Shown here one piece after another: positions 44,765 to 53,845 of a stretch of DNA of 64,000 nt. Below the pieces are notes generated by a model, which made no database searches, was not told the origin of the DNA, and saw only the letters and a list, made by a program, of their open reading frames with translations. Location: positions 1 through 64,000 of the forward strand of contig NZ_MSXV01000007.1 of assembly GCF_001945395.1 (NCBI RefSeq), given 5' to 3'. Both the position numbers and the translations under genes were made by a program. How positions within the stretch are numbered: position 1 is the first letter of the stretch; each line of letters begins with the position of its first letter. Source of the stretch: Pseudomonas sp. PA15(2017) (GTDB lineage Bacteria; Pseudomonadota; Gammaproteobacteria; Pseudomonadales; Pseudomonadaceae).

Positions 44765-45549
44765 TGTTGCGACTTCTGCTTGTGCTGGTGTTCGCGCTAG
44801 GAGCCTCGCTGGCCTTCGCTCAGGAGCCGCCTTCACCCATTCCGTTGATTCAGCAGGGCGGCAATCCGCTGTCGATTCCGGCGATCACCCTGAGTACCGA
44901 CGCCGAGGGGCAGCAGGAATACTCGGTCAGCCTGCAGATCCTGCTGATCATGACGGCGCTGAGTTTCATCCCGGCGTTCGTCATGCTGATGACCAGCTTC
45001 ACGCGCATCATCATCGTGTTCTCGATCCTGCGTCAGGCGATGGGCTTGCAGCAGACGCCGTCCAATCAGATCCTCATCGGCCTGGCGCTGTTCCTGACCC
45101 TGTTCATCATGGCGCCGGTGTTCGACCAGATTAACCGCGAGGCTCTTCAGCCCTACCTGAATCAGCAATTGCCGGCCCAGCAGGCGATCGAGCGGGCCGA
45201 GGTGCCGATCAAGAACTTCATGCTGGCGCAAACCCGTGAAAGCGATCTGGAGCTGTTCGTGCGCCTGTCCAAGCGCACCGACATCGCCACCCCGGACGCG
45301 GCGCCGCTGACCATCCTGGTGCCGGCCTTCGTGACCTCGGAGCTGAAGACCGCCTTCCAGATCGGCTTCATGATCTTCATCCCGTTCCTGATCATCGACA
45401 TGGTGGTGGCCAGTATTCTCATGGCCATGGGCATGATGATGCTGTCGCCGCTGATCATTTCGCTGCCGTTCAAGATCATGCTGTTCGTGCTGATCGACGG
45501 ATGGGCGCTGATCATGGGCACCCTGGCCAGCAGTTTCGGCACCTTGTAG
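44764..45549 (+). CDS. fliP: Flagellar export gate protein FliP
   Basis: A 261-residue core of the type III export gate. A cleavable signal peptide ([17 protein letters not shown]) is followed by four TM regions and the family signatures [39 protein letters not shown] and the C-terminal [16 protein letters not shown]. It forms the FliP5FliQ4FliR1 channel with the next two genes. Its ATG overlaps the fliO stop. Confidence 0.97.
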   Translation: MLRLLLVLVFALGASLAFAQEPPSPIPLIQQGGNPLSIPAITLSTDAEGQQEYSVSLQILLIMTALSFIPAFVMLMTSFTRIIIVFSILRQAMGLQQTPSNQILIGLALFLTLFIMAPVFDQINREALQPYLNQQLPAQQAIERAEVPIKNFMLAQTRESDLELFVRLSKRTDIATPDAAPLTILVPAFVTSELKTAFQIGFMIFIPFLIIDMVVASILMAMGMMMLSPLIISLPFKIMLFVLIDGWALIMGTLASSFGTL

Positions 45550-45559
45550 CGAGGCTCAC

Positions 45560-45829
45560 ATGACCCCTGAAGTTGCTGTCGATCTGTTCCGCGAAGGGCT
45601 CTGGCTGATTTCCCTGATGGTCGGGCTGCTGGTCATGCCCAGCCTGTTGGTGGGCCTGTTGGTGGCGATGTTCCAGGCCGCCACGCAGATCAACGAACAG
45701 ACCCTGAGCTTTCTGCCGCGCCTGCTGGTAATGCTGCTGACCCTGATCGTTGCCGGGCCGTGGATGGTGCAGCAACTGATGGAGTACACGCAGAATCTGA
45801 TCATGAACATCCCGCAGCTGATCGGCTAA
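45560..45829 (+). CDS. fliQ: Flagellar export gate protein FliQ
   Basis: An 89-residue protein with two TM helices (LISLMVGLLVMPSLLVGLLVAMF and FLPRLLVMLLTLIVAGPWM) and the family motif FQAATQINEQTLSFLPRL. It packs around FliP/FliR in the export gate. It starts 10 bp after fliP and ends 5 bp before fliR. Confidence 0.97.
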   Translation: MTPEVAVDLFREGLWLISLMVGLLVMPSLLVGLLVAMFQAATQINEQTLSFLPRLLVMLLTLIVAGPWMVQQLMEYTQNLIMNIPQLIG

Positions 45830-45834
45830 GCCCG

Positions 45835-46611
45835 ATGTTCGAGTTGAGCGATGCGCAGATCGGCAGCTGGGTCAGCAGTTTCGTGCTGCCGCTGTTTCGC
45901 ATCGCCGCGCTGCTGATGGTGATGCCGATCATCGGCACGCAGCTGGTGCCAACCCGGGTGCGGCTGTACCTGGCGCTGGCGATCAGCGTGGTGCTGGTGC
46001 CCACCCTGCCACCGATGCCATTGGTCGATTCGATCAGCCTGCAGGCCTTCATGCTGATCGCCCAGGAAATCCTCATCGGCGTGATGCTCGGTTTCGTGCT
46101 GCAGTTGTTCTTCCATATCTTCGTGGTCGCCGGGCAGATCCTGGCGATGCAGATGGGCCTGGGATTCGCCTCTATGGTCGACCCGGCCAACGGCATTTCG
46201 GTGCCGGTGATCGGCCAGTATTTCACCATGCTGGTGACCTTGCTGTTCTTGGCCATGAACGGGCATCTGGTGGTATTCGAAGTGCTGGCCGAGAGCTTCG
46301 TGACCATGCCGCCAGGTTCCGGTCTGCAGATCGAACATTACTGGGAAATCGCCACCAAGCTCGGTTGGGTGATGGGCGCCGCACTGATTCTGGTACTACC
46401 GGCGGTTACCGCGCTGTTGGTGGTCAATATCGCTTTTGGCGTGATGACCCGCGCGGCGCCGCAGTTGAACATCTTCTCCATCGGTTTTCCGCTCACCCTG
46501 GTGCTGGGCATGGTAATCGTATGGATTTCTCTGGCTGACATCCTGTCGCACTATCAGGCTATCGCGAGCGAAGCGCTGATCATGTTGCGTGAACTGGCGA
46601 GGGCTGGCTGA
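45835..46611 (+). CDS. fliR: Flagellar export gate protein FliR
   Basis: A 258-residue inner-membrane protein with about six TM regions, the third part of the FliPQR channel. Family features include PLFRIAALLMVMPIIGTQLVPTR, EILIGVMLGFVLQLFFHIF and GLGFASMVDPANG. The ATG at 45835 gives the usual length; the frame extends upstream into fliQ but is not used. Its TGA overlaps the flhB ATG. Confidence 0.96.
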   Translation: MFELSDAQIGSWVSSFVLPLFRIAALLMVMPIIGTQLVPTRVRLYLALAISVVLVPTLPPMPLVDSISLQAFMLIAQEILIGVMLGFVLQLFFHIFVVAGQILAMQMGLGFASMVDPANGISVPVIGQYFTMLVTLLFLAMNGHLVVFEVLAESFVTMPPGSGLQIEHYWEIATKLGWVMGAALILVLPAVTALLVVNIAFGVMTRAAPQLNIFSIGFPLTLVLGMVIVWISLADILSHYQAIASEALIMLRELARAG

Positions 46612-47747
46612 TGGCCGAGTCGGAAAGCGGTGCCGACAAGAGCGAGGAACCCACGGAGAAACGCCGCCGGGAATCTCGTGAAAAGGGCCAGATCGCACGT
46701 TCGCGCGAACTCAATACCTTCGCCATCATGCTGGCGGGCACCGGCGGGCTGTTGGCCACCGGTGGCTCGATCGGCAATGCCATGCTGGAAATCATGCGCG
46801 GCAACTTCGTCCTGCCGCGCGAAATTCTCATGGATGAGCGCAACATGGCGCTATGGCTGGCCGCCTCCGGGCAACTGGCGCTGGAGGCGCTGCTGCCGCT
46901 GCTGATCGTGCTGCTGGTGATGTCCATCGTCGGGCCGATTGCCCTGGGCGGCTGGCTGTTCTCGGCCAAGGCCATGGCGCCCAAGTTCAGCCGCATGAAT
47001 CCGCTGGCCGGGCTCAAGCGCATGTTCTCGATGAAGGCGCTGATCGAGCTGCTCAAGGCGCTGGCGAAGTTCATCGTCATTCTGTTGGTGGCGCTGGTGG
47101 TGCTGTCCATGGATCGCGACGATCTGTTGGCAATTGCCAACGAGCCGATCGAGTCGGCCATCATGCATTCCGCGCAGGTGGTTGGCTGGAGTGCGTTGTG
47201 GATGTCCCTCGGGTTGATTTTCATCGCTGCCGTGGACGTGCCGTTCCAACTCTGGGACAACAAGAAGAAGCTGATGATGACCAAGCAGGAGGTCAGGGAC
47301 GAATACAAGGACAGCGAGGGCAAGCCCGAGGTCAAGCAGCGTATTCGCCAGCTCCAGCACGAGATGACCCAGCGGCGCATGATGCAGGCTGTTCCGCAGG
47401 CCGACGTGGTGATCACCAACCCGACGCACTTTGCCGTAGCCCTGAAATACGATCCGGAAACCGGGCAGGCGCCCATGCTGTTGGCCAAGGGTAGCGACTT
47501 CACCGCGCTGAAGATTCGCGAGATCGCCTCCGAGCACAATGTGCTGCTGCTGGAGTCGCCGGCCCTGGCGCGCTCGATCTACCACACCACCGAACTCGAC
47601 CAGGAAATTCCCGCGGGGTTGTATCTGGCCGTCGCCCAGGTGCTGGCCTACGTCTACCAGATTCGCCAGTACCAGGCGGGCAAGGGCAAGCGGCCTGCGC
47701 CCTTAAAGGATTTGCCGATTCCGCCTGATTTACGTCGCGATCAATGA
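46611..47747 (+). CDS. flhB: Flagellar export switch protein FlhB
   Basis: A 378-residue export-gate protein that controls the switch from rod/hook to filament substrates. The N-terminus SEEPTEKRRRESREKGQIARS is typical, four TM regions follow, and the cytoplasmic domain has the autocleavage motif NPTH with Asn270-Pro271. The cleaved C-terminal part includes FAVALKYDPETGQAPMLLAKG. Compare the separate FlhB C-domain gene at 62999-63340. Last gene of the fliL operon, ended by a hairpin shared with sodC. Confidence 0.97.
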   Translation: MAESESGADKSEEPTEKRRRESREKGQIARSRELNTFAIMLAGTGGLLATGGSIGNAMLEIMRGNFVLPREILMDERNMALWLAASGQLALEALLPLLIVLLVMSIVGPIALGGWLFSAKAMAPKFSRMNPLAGLKRMFSMKALIELLKALAKFIVILLVALVVLSMDRDDLLAIANEPIESAIMHSAQVVGWSALWMSLGLIFIAAVDVPFQLWDNKKKLMMTKQEVRDEYKDSEGKPEVKQRIRQLQHEMTQRRMMQAVPQADVVITNPTHFAVALKYDPETGQAPMLLAKGSDFTALKIREIASEHNVLLLESPALARSIYHTTELDQEIPAGLYLAVAQVLAYVYQIRQYQAGKGKRPAPLKDLPIPPDLRRDQ

Positions 47748-47750
47748 CGT

Positions 47751-47776
47751 GGCGCAGCCCGTTTGAGGGCTGCGCC
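47751..47776. terminator. Hairpin between flhB and convergent sodC
   Basis: Perfect 10-bp stem GGCGCAGCCC/GGGCTGCGCC (47751-47760, 47767-47776) with loop GTTTGA. It lies between convergent stops. No T-run on either side, so it may need help or only guard RNA ends. Confidence 0.55.
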
Positions 47777-47784
47777 ATCGCCAG

Positions 47785-48306
47785 TTACTTGATGACGCCG
47801 CAGGCCACGCGTGCGCCGCCGCCGCCCAGCGGTTTGGGATGGTCGGCGTGGTTGTCGCCACCGGCATGCACCATCAGCGACAGATTCTTGAGTTCATCCA
47901 CGCTCTTGATACGCGGCGCCAGTACGGGCTGATTGGCCTTGCCGTCGGCGGTCACCAGCAGGGCGGGGAGGTCGCCCAGATGGCCTTCGCCCCAAGGCAG
48001 GCCGTGCTTGCCGGCATTTTTCGGGTCCCAGTGGCCGCCAGCGGCCTCGGCTGCCGATGGCTTGCCATCCTTGGGTGCCGGGTCGCAGCTGGGTTTGCTG
48101 TGCACGTGGAAGCCATGCACGCCAGGCTCGAGGTCGTGCAGCTCCGGAGTGAACACCACGCCGTAGGGGCTCTGGCTGATCACCACCTTGCCGACTGAGC
48201 TGCCGACGCCGTTGGCGTCCACGGCATTGAGTTCGACGGTCTTGTCAGCGGCATGCAGGCTGGCCGCGCAGCAACTGGCCAATGCGGCCATCATCCAACG
48301 TTTCAT
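47785..48306 (-). CDS. sodC: Periplasmic Cu/Zn superoxide dismutase SodC
   Basis: A 173-residue exported dismutase that turns superoxide into peroxide and oxygen in the periplasm. The signal peptide ([16 protein letters not shown]) is followed by metal ligands in [25 protein letters not shown] and [11 protein letters not shown]. The two disulfide Cys lie in SKPSCDP and [16 protein letters not shown] precedes the ATG at 48306; the longer frame upstream is not needed. It lies on the reverse strand, splitting the fliL-flhB and flhA operons. Confidence 0.95.
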   Translation of the reverse strand: MKRWMMAALASCCAASLHAADKTVELNAVDANGVGSSVGKVVISQSPYGVVFTPELHDLEPGVHGFHVHSKPSCDPAPKDGKPSAAEAAGGHWDPKNAGKHGLPWGEGHLGDLPALLVTADGKANQPVLAPRIKSVDELKNLSLMVHAGGDNHADHPKPLGGGGARVACGVIK

Positions 48307-48461
48307 GGTGCTCTCCTTGGTGGGGGCTGGTCTGGCCGAAGCCATCGTTCACAGGCTGTGACTGGGCTTTTGCCGACGGGGTTCGTGTTTTCGTCCCGCC
48401 AGCGCCTCGGTCCGGCACAGGAATCGGCCTTCCCGCCTTCTGTTTCGCGGTTTTTGAAGAG

Positions 48462-48479
48462 TTGGAAAGGTTCTTGCAA
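48462..48479 (+). promoter_or_regulatory. Sigma-54 promoter of flhA
   Basis: GTTGGAAAGGTTCTTGCA has GG at 48464-48465 and GC at 48476-48477 with 10 nt between, plus the TTGCA -12 form. A start near 48489 leaves about a 47-nt leader. FlhA is RpoN-dependent in P. aeruginosa. Confidence 0.87.
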
Positions 48480-48535
48480 TACCGGCTGCAGAGACGTTCC
48501 GGACGTCAAAAGATTGAATCAGTCGGGGTACCCAC

Positions 48536-50665
48536 GTGGCACTAAATCGAGCACAGATGATTGGCGACGTTCGCAGCAACCTCTCGGGGCTGCGTCACGG
48601 CAATCTGGGCATTCCGCTGCTGCTGCTGGTCATGCTTGCCATGGTCATGCTGCCGATCCCACCGTTCCTGCTCGACGTGCTGTTCACCTTCAGCATCGCG
48701 CTGTCCATCGTCGTGCTGCTGGTGGCGATCTACGCGCTGCGGCCGCTGGATTTCGCCGTGTTCCCGACCATCCTGCTGGCCGCGACGCTGCTGCGCCTGG
48801 CCCTCAACGTGGCCTCTACCCGGGTGGTGCTGCTGCACGGCCAGGACGGTCACGACGCCGCGGGCAAGGTGATCCAGGCCTTTGGTGAGGTGGTGATCGG
48901 CGGCAACTACGTGGTCGGTATCGTGGTGTTCGCGATCCTCATGATCATCAACTTCGTGGTGGTCACCAAGGGCGCCGGGCGTATTTCCGAGGTGAGCGCA
49001 CGCTTCACCCTCGACGCCATGCCCGGCAAGCAGATGGCTATCGACGCCGACCTCAACGCCGGCCTGATCGACCAGGTGGAAGCCAAGAAGCGCCGCAGCG
49101 AAGTGGCACAGGAAGCCGACTTCTACGGCTCCATGGACGGTGCCAGCAAATTCGTGCGCGGCGACGCCGTCGCCGGCCTGCTGATCCTGTTCATCAACCT
49201 CATCGGCGGCATGGCCATCGGCATGCTGCAGCACGGCCTGAGCTTCGGCGAGGCCGGGCGTATCTACACCCTGCTGACCATCGGTGACGGCCTGGTCGCA
49301 CAGATCCCGTCGCTGCTGCTATCCACCGCCGCCGCCATCATGGTGACGCGCGTATCCAGCGCCGAGGACATGGGCGCCCAGGTCAACCGCCAGATGTTCG
49401 CCTCGCCGCGTGCCCTGGCCGTCTCGGCGGCGATCATGATCGCCATGGGCCTGGTGCCCGGCATGCCGCACATGTCGTTCATCAGCCTCGGGCTGGTGGC
49501 GGCTGGCGCGGCCTATTGGATCGCCAACAAGCAGCGCAAGGTCAAGGAAGCCGAAGTCATCGAAGTGCAGCGCCAGCAGGAGCTGCTGCCGGCCCAGCGC
49601 GCCCAGGAGGTCAAGGAGCTGGGCTGGGACGATGTGGTGCCGGTGGACATGGTCGGCCTGGAAGTCGGCTACCGGCTGATTCCGCTGGTCGACCGCAATC
49701 AGGGTGGCCAGCTGCTGGCGCGCATCAAGGGCGTGCGCAAGAAGCTTTCCCAGGAAATGGGTTTCCTGATGCCGTCGGTGCATATCCGCGACAACCTGGA
49801 TCTGCAGCCCAACGCCTACCGCCTGACGCTGATGGGCGTCAGCGTTGCCGAAGCGGAGGTCTATCCGGATCGTGAGCTGGCCATCAACCCCGGTCAGGTG
49901 TTCGGCACCCTCAATGGAGTGGCCGCCAGAGATCCGGCGTTCGGCCTGGAAGCCGTATGGATCGATCCGGGCCAGCGCGACCAGGCGCAATCGCTCGGCT
50001 ACACCGTGGTGGACGCCAGCACCGTGGTGGCCACCCACCTCAACCAGATCCTGCACAAGCACGCCCACGAGCTGCTGGGCCATGAGGAAGTCCAGCAACT
50101 GATGCAATTGCTGGCGAAAAGCTCGCCCAAGCTCGCTGAGGAGCTGGTGCCCGGGCTGATTTCTTTGTCGACCCTGCTTAAGGTGCTGCAGGCGCTGCTG
50201 CAGGAGCAGGTGCCGGTACGCGACATTCGAACCATCGCCGAAGCCATCGCCAACGTCGCGCCGAGGAGTCAAGATCCCGCCGCCATGGTCGCGGCAGTTC
50301 GCGTGGCGTTGTCCCGCGCCATCGTGCAAAACATCGTGGGACTAGAGCCGGAGCTGCCTGTGATCACCCTTGAGCCAAGGTTGGAACAGATATTGCTAAA
50401 CAGTCTTCAGAAGGCCGGTCAGGGCTCCGAGGATGGCATCCTCCTCGAACCCGGCATGGCCGAAAAGCTGCAACGTTCCCTGGTGGAAGCAGCGCAGCGT
50501 CAGGAGATGCTTGGCAAGCCGGTGATTCTGCTGGCAGCCGGGCCGGTTCGGGGAATGCTCTCGCGATTCGCCCGGTTGGCCGTCCCGAGCATGCATGTTC
50601 TGGCGTACCAGGAAATTCCGGACAACAAGCAGGTCACCATCGTTGCGACGGTGGGGCAGAACTAA
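48536..50665 (+). CDS. flhA: Flagellar export gate protein FlhA
   Basis: A 709-residue inner-membrane protein that forms the nonameric export ring. About eight TM helices occupy residues 20-320, with the FHIPEP-type signature region FAVFPTILLAATLLRLALNVASTR and KGAGRISEVSARFTLDAMPGKQMAIDADLNAG. The large cytoplasmic C-domain docks chaperones. The GTG at 48536 has GGGG about 8 nt upstream; ATG 48557 is an alternative. Near the 3' end the codons CCA AGG TTG GAA CAG ATA TTG CTA are rare for this gene and overlap a sigma-54 promoter. Confidence 0.97.
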   Translation: MALNRAQMIGDVRSNLSGLRHGNLGIPLLLLVMLAMVMLPIPPFLLDVLFTFSIALSIVVLLVAIYALRPLDFAVFPTILLAATLLRLALNVASTRVVLLHGQDGHDAAGKVIQAFGEVVIGGNYVVGIVVFAILMIINFVVVTKGAGRISEVSARFTLDAMPGKQMAIDADLNAGLIDQVEAKKRRSEVAQEADFYGSMDGASKFVRGDAVAGLLILFINLIGGMAIGMLQHGLSFGEAGRIYTLLTIGDGLVAQIPSLLLSTAAAIMVTRVSSAEDMGAQVNRQMFASPRALAVSAAIMIAMGLVPGMPHMSFISLGLVAAGAAYWIANKQRKVKEAEVIEVQRQQELLPAQRAQEVKELGWDDVVPVDMVGLEVGYRLIPLVDRNQGGQLLARIKGVRKKLSQEMGFLMPSVHIRDNLDLQPNAYRLTLMGVSVAEAEVYPDRELAINPGQVFGTLNGVAARDPAFGLEAVWIDPGQRDQAQSLGYTVVDASTVVATHLNQILHKHAHELLGHEEVQQLMQLLAKSSPKLAEELVPGLISLSTLLKVLQALLQEQVPVRDIRTIAEAIANVAPRSQDPAAMVAAVRVALSRAIVQNIVGLEPELPVITLEPRLEQILLNSLQKAGQGSEDGILLEPGMAEKLQRSLVEAAQRQEMLGKPVILLAAGPVRGMLSRFARLAVPSMHVLAYQEIPDNKQVTIVATVGQN
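50381..50398 (+). promoter_or_regulatory. Intragenic sigma-54 promoter inside flhA, for flhF-fleN-fliA
   Basis: TTGGAACAGATATTGCTA has GG at 50383-50384 and GC at 50395-50396 with 10 nt between. It sits in the last 300 bp of flhA, with a predicted start near 50408, about 270 nt before flhF. Local codons depart from the gene's GC-rich usage (AGG, ATA, CTA). Confidence 0.7.
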
Positions 50666-50680
50666 TCGAGGGTACGGGCC

Positions 50681-51988
50681 ATGCAGGTCAAACGCTTTTT
50701 CGCTGCCGATATGCGCCAAGCCATGAAGCTGGTTCGCGATGAGCTGGGCGCCGATGCGACCATCATCGCCAACCGCCGTGTGGCCGGTGGTGTGGAATTG
50801 ACGGCCGCGCTCGATTATCAGGCTCCGCCGGTCCCGGCGCGCCAAGCCAACCCGGCGCTGGAAGCCGAGCTGCGCAAGACCCAGTCGCGCATTGCCTCGG
50901 CTCATGCCGAACTGAGCACGCGCAACCAGCTCGACGCCGGCAAGGATCGTCAGCTGTTTGGCGCTGCGCCTGGTACGCCGACAGCCGACAGCCTGGATGC
51001 CGTGTTGCAGCGTCAGCAGCAGAAACCGGCTGCGGCCTCGGTCGACCAGTCGGCGCTGGACTCCATGCGGTCCGAACTGCATGGCCTGCGTGAGCTGATC
51101 GAAATGCAGATGGGCTCGATGGCCTGGGGGCAGATGCAGGCTCGTCGCCCACAGCAAGCCACCTTGTGGCGTCGCCTGCAGCGTATGGGGCTGCCCGCCG
51201 AGCTAGCGCGTACGCTGCTCGAGCGCGTGGCGTCGATCGCCGATCAGCGCCAGGCCTGGCGTATGGTCCTGGCGCACCTCGCGCATTCGATCCAGACCCC
51301 CAAGCAGGAGCCGATGGAAGAGGGCGGTGTGATCGCCCTGGTCGGCCCGGCGGGCATGGGCAAGACCACCACCCTGGCCAAGCTGGCCGCGCGCTACGTG
51401 CTCAAGTACGGCGCTGCCAGCATCGCCCTGGTGAGCATGGACAGCTACCGCATCGGTGCCCAGGAGCAGCTCAAGACCCTGGGGCGGATTCTTGGCGTCT
51501 CGGTGACCCAGGTCGACCCCGGGCAATCGCTGACCCAGGCGCTCGCACCGCTGGCCCGCAAACGCGTGGTACTGATCGATACCGCCGGCCTGCCGGCCAA
51601 CGATCCGGCGCTGCGCATGCAGCTCGAAGCGCTGGCCAGCCGTGGCGTCAACGCACGCAACTACCTGGTGCTGGCCGCTACCAGCCAGGCGCAGGTGCTC
51701 AAGGCGGCCTATCACAGCTACAAGCGCTGTGGGCTGGCCGGCTGCATTCTGAGTAAACTGGATGAAGCCGCCAGCATGGGTGAGGTATTGGGTCTGGCTA
51801 TTGGCCATCGCCTGCCGGTAGCCTACCTGGCAGACGGCCCGCGCATTCCGGACGATGTCCACGTGCCGCGCAGTCATCAGCTGGTCAGTCGCGCCGTTGG
51901 CCTGCAGGCGCCGGACGAGCCGAGCGAAGATACGATGGCCGACATGTTCGCCGGGCTTTATCAGAACCCGGCCAGGCAGGCCGGTTGA
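50681..51988 (+). CDS. flhF: SRP-type GTPase FlhF
   Basis: A 435-residue GTPase that sets flagellar pole placement in polar flagellates. The N-terminal basic domain (MQVKRFFAADMRQAMKLVRDELGADA) and a Gln/Ala-rich linker are followed by the NG domain. G1 is LVGPAGMGKTTTLAKLA, then SMDSYRIGAQEQL, IDTAGLP (G3) and LSKLDEAASMG (G4). It lies next to fleN, its counter-player in flagellar number control. GAGGG precedes the ATG; transcription may come from the promoter inside flhA. Confidence 0.96.
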   Translation: MQVKRFFAADMRQAMKLVRDELGADATIIANRRVAGGVELTAALDYQAPPVPARQANPALEAELRKTQSRIASAHAELSTRNQLDAGKDRQLFGAAPGTPTADSLDAVLQRQQQKPAAASVDQSALDSMRSELHGLRELIEMQMGSMAWGQMQARRPQQATLWRRLQRMGLPAELARTLLERVASIADQRQAWRMVLAHLAHSIQTPKQEPMEEGGVIALVGPAGMGKTTTLAKLAARYVLKYGAASIALVSMDSYRIGAQEQLKTLGRILGVSVTQVDPGQSLTQALAPLARKRVVLIDTAGLPANDPALRMQLEALASRGVNARNYLVLAATSQAQVLKAAYHSYKRCGLAGCILSKLDEAASMGEVLGLAIGHRLPVAYLADGPRIPDDVHVPRSHQLVSRAVGLQAPDEPSEDTMADMFAGLYQNPARQAG

Positions 51989-52084
51989 ACGGGTTGAGTG
52001 TGGCGAAGCGCTGGTCGTGCTCGCCGCGACAGCGCACAATGGCCCCAGGGCCCACAGTGAAGTCAGATAAGGTGTGTAGATAAC

Positions 52085-52915
52085 ATGGGTATGCATCCCG
52101 TACAGGTGATCGCGGTGACTGGCGGCAAAGGCGGCGTTGGCAAGACCAATGTGTCGGTGAATTTGTCACTGGCGCTCGCCGATCTCGGTCGGCGCGTCAT
52201 GCTCATGGATGCCGACCTGGGCCTGGCCAACGTCGACGTGCTGCTCGGCCTGACCGCCAAGCGTACGCTGGCCGACGTCATCGACGGCCAATGCGATCTG
52301 CGTGACGTGGTTCTGCAGGGCCCTGGCGGCATCCGTATCGTGCCGGCCGCTTCCGGTACCCAGGCCATGGTGCAGCTCACGCCCATGCAGCACGCCGGCC
52401 TGATCCAGGCCTTCAGCGACATCAGCGACAACCTCGATGTGTTGATCGTCGACACCGCCGCCGGTATCGGCGACTCGGTGGTCAGCTTCGTGCGTGCGGC
52501 CCAGGAAGTGCTGGTGGTGGTGTGCGATGAACCGACCTCCATCACCGATGCCTACGCGCTGATCAAGCTGCTCAATCGCGACCACGGCATGAACCGTTTC
52601 CGGGTGCTCGCCAATATGGCGCACAGCCCCCAGGAAGGCCGCAATCTATTTGCTAAGCTGACCAAAGTGACCGACCGTTTTCTGGATGTTGCGCTGCAGT
52701 ATGTCGGCGCGGTGCCCTACGATGAATCGGTTCGCAAGGCCGTACAGAAACAACGTGCGGTGTATGAGGCGTTCCCTCGTTCGAAGTGCGCGCTGGCGTT
52801 CAAGGCGATTGCCCAGAAGGTCGATGCATGGCCCTTGCCGGCCAACCCGCGTGGCCATCTGGAGTTTTTCGTGGAGCGCCTGGTGCATCAACCGACTGCA
52901 GACACGGCTGTATGA
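52085..52915 (+). CDS. fleN: Flagellar number regulator FleN (FlhG-type MinD ATPase)
   Basis: A 276-residue ParA/MinD-family ATPase that restrains the master activator FleQ and so limits flagella to one or few. The deviant Walker A is VTGGKGGVGKTNVSVNL, MDADLGLANVDVLLG is typical of FlhG/FleN, and VDTAAGIGDSVVSFVRAAQEV holds the catalytic Asp. AAGG precedes the ATG. The TGA overlaps the fliA ATG (ATGA), so sigma-28 translation is coupled to it. Confidence 0.96.
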   Translation: MGMHPVQVIAVTGGKGGVGKTNVSVNLSLALADLGRRVMLMDADLGLANVDVLLGLTAKRTLADVIDGQCDLRDVVLQGPGGIRIVPAASGTQAMVQLTPMQHAGLIQAFSDISDNLDVLIVDTAAGIGDSVVSFVRAAQEVLVVVCDEPTSITDAYALIKLLNRDHGMNRFRVLANMAHSPQEGRNLFAKLTKVTDRFLDVALQYVGAVPYDESVRKAVQKQRAVYEAFPRSKCALAFKAIAQKVDAWPLPANPRGHLEFFVERLVHQPTADTAV

Positions 52916-53655
52916 CGACAGCCTCTGGACTCCGAATGTACAGCAAGGCACAAGCACGAGATTCACAGCATCAGTTGATCGAGCGCCACGCGCCGCTGGT
53001 AAAACGCATCGCCTACCACCTGCTGGCCCGTCTGCCCGCCAACGTGCAGGTCGACGACCTGATCCAGGCCGGCATGATCGGCCTGCTCGAAGCATCGCGT
53101 AAATACGATGCCGGCAAGGGCGCCAGTTTCGAGACCTTTGCGGGCATTCGTATTCGCGGCGCCATGCTCGACGAAGTGCGCAAGGGTGACTGGGCGCCGC
53201 GCTCGGTACACCGCAATAGCCGCATGGTCAGCGATGCGATACGAAAAATTGAGGCCAGAACCGGTCGTGACGCTAAAGATCACGAGGTTGCTGCCGAACT
53301 CCAATTGAGTCTCGAAGATTACTACGGCATTCTTGGCGACACTTTGGGCAGCCGCCTGTTCAGTTTCGATGACCTCTTGCAGGAAGGCGAAAACGGCGGC
53401 CTGCAGGAAGACACGAGTTCCCTGCATCACGGGCCTTCGCACGAGCTGGAAGACAATCGTTTCCAGGCCGCGCTGGCCGATGCCATCAGTAATCTGCCGG
53501 AGCGTGAGCGGCTGGTGTTGTCGCTGTATTACGACGAGGAGTTGAATCTCAAGGAAATCGGCGAGGTACTGGGGGTGAGTGAGTCGCGGGTCAGCCAACT
53601 GCACAGTCAGTGTGCCGCGCGTTTACGGGCGCGGTTGGGGGAGTGGCGCGCTTAG
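52912..53655 (+). CDS. fliA: Flagellar sigma factor FliA (sigma-28)
   Basis: A 247-residue RNA polymerase sigma factor for late flagellar and chemotaxis genes. Region 2 includes LIERHAPLVKRIAYHLLARLP, DDLIQAGMIGLLEA and KGASFETFAGIRIRGAMLDE. Region 3 has AELQLSLEDYYG, and region 4 has LPERERLVLSLYYDEELNLKEIGEVLGVSESRVSQ, with a helix-turn-helix. The ATG at 52912 overlaps the fleN stop and gives the usual length. Its targets may include aer at 23555, which has a sigma-28 promoter. Confidence 0.97.
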   Translation: MTTASGLRMYSKAQARDSQHQLIERHAPLVKRIAYHLLARLPANVQVDDLIQAGMIGLLEASRKYDAGKGASFETFAGIRIRGAMLDEVRKGDWAPRSVHRNSRMVSDAIRKIEARTGRDAKDHEVAAELQLSLEDYYGILGDTLGSRLFSFDDLLQEGENGGLQEDTSSLHHGPSHELEDNRFQAALADAISNLPERERLVLSLYYDEELNLKEIGEVLGVSESRVSQLHSQCAARLRARLGEWRA

Positions 53656-53668
53656 CAAATTTGTTCAG

Positions 53669-53693
53669 GGGCTGGAGTTGGTCGAGCCAGCCC
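53669..53693 (+). terminator. Weak hairpin after fliA
   Basis: The stem GGGCTGG/CCAGCCC (53669-53675, 53687-53693) has an 11-nt loop and is followed by TTGCAG. There is no real T-run. It lies in the 190-bp gap between fliA and cheY, where I could not find a convincing sigma-28 or sigma-54 promoter for cheY. Confidence 0.35.
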
Positions 53694-53845
53694 TTGCAGT
53701 AGATCGCAGGATTAGCAGGGCGCTGGACATACAGTGAACGCAGCAAAGCCGAGCGCAATGGTTTGCGGCGTTCTGCCAGGCCGGTTTCACGATTAATAAG
53801 CGCTGCACGTTGTAGCAGGCGTTTTAGGACTGTACGGAGGTCGAC

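Noticed and set aside
53656..53845. Sigma-54 or sigma-28 promoter for cheY
   Set aside because: GG and GC pairs occur but with 8 or 14 nt spacing, and GCCGGTTT lacks a matching -35; no credible site seen.
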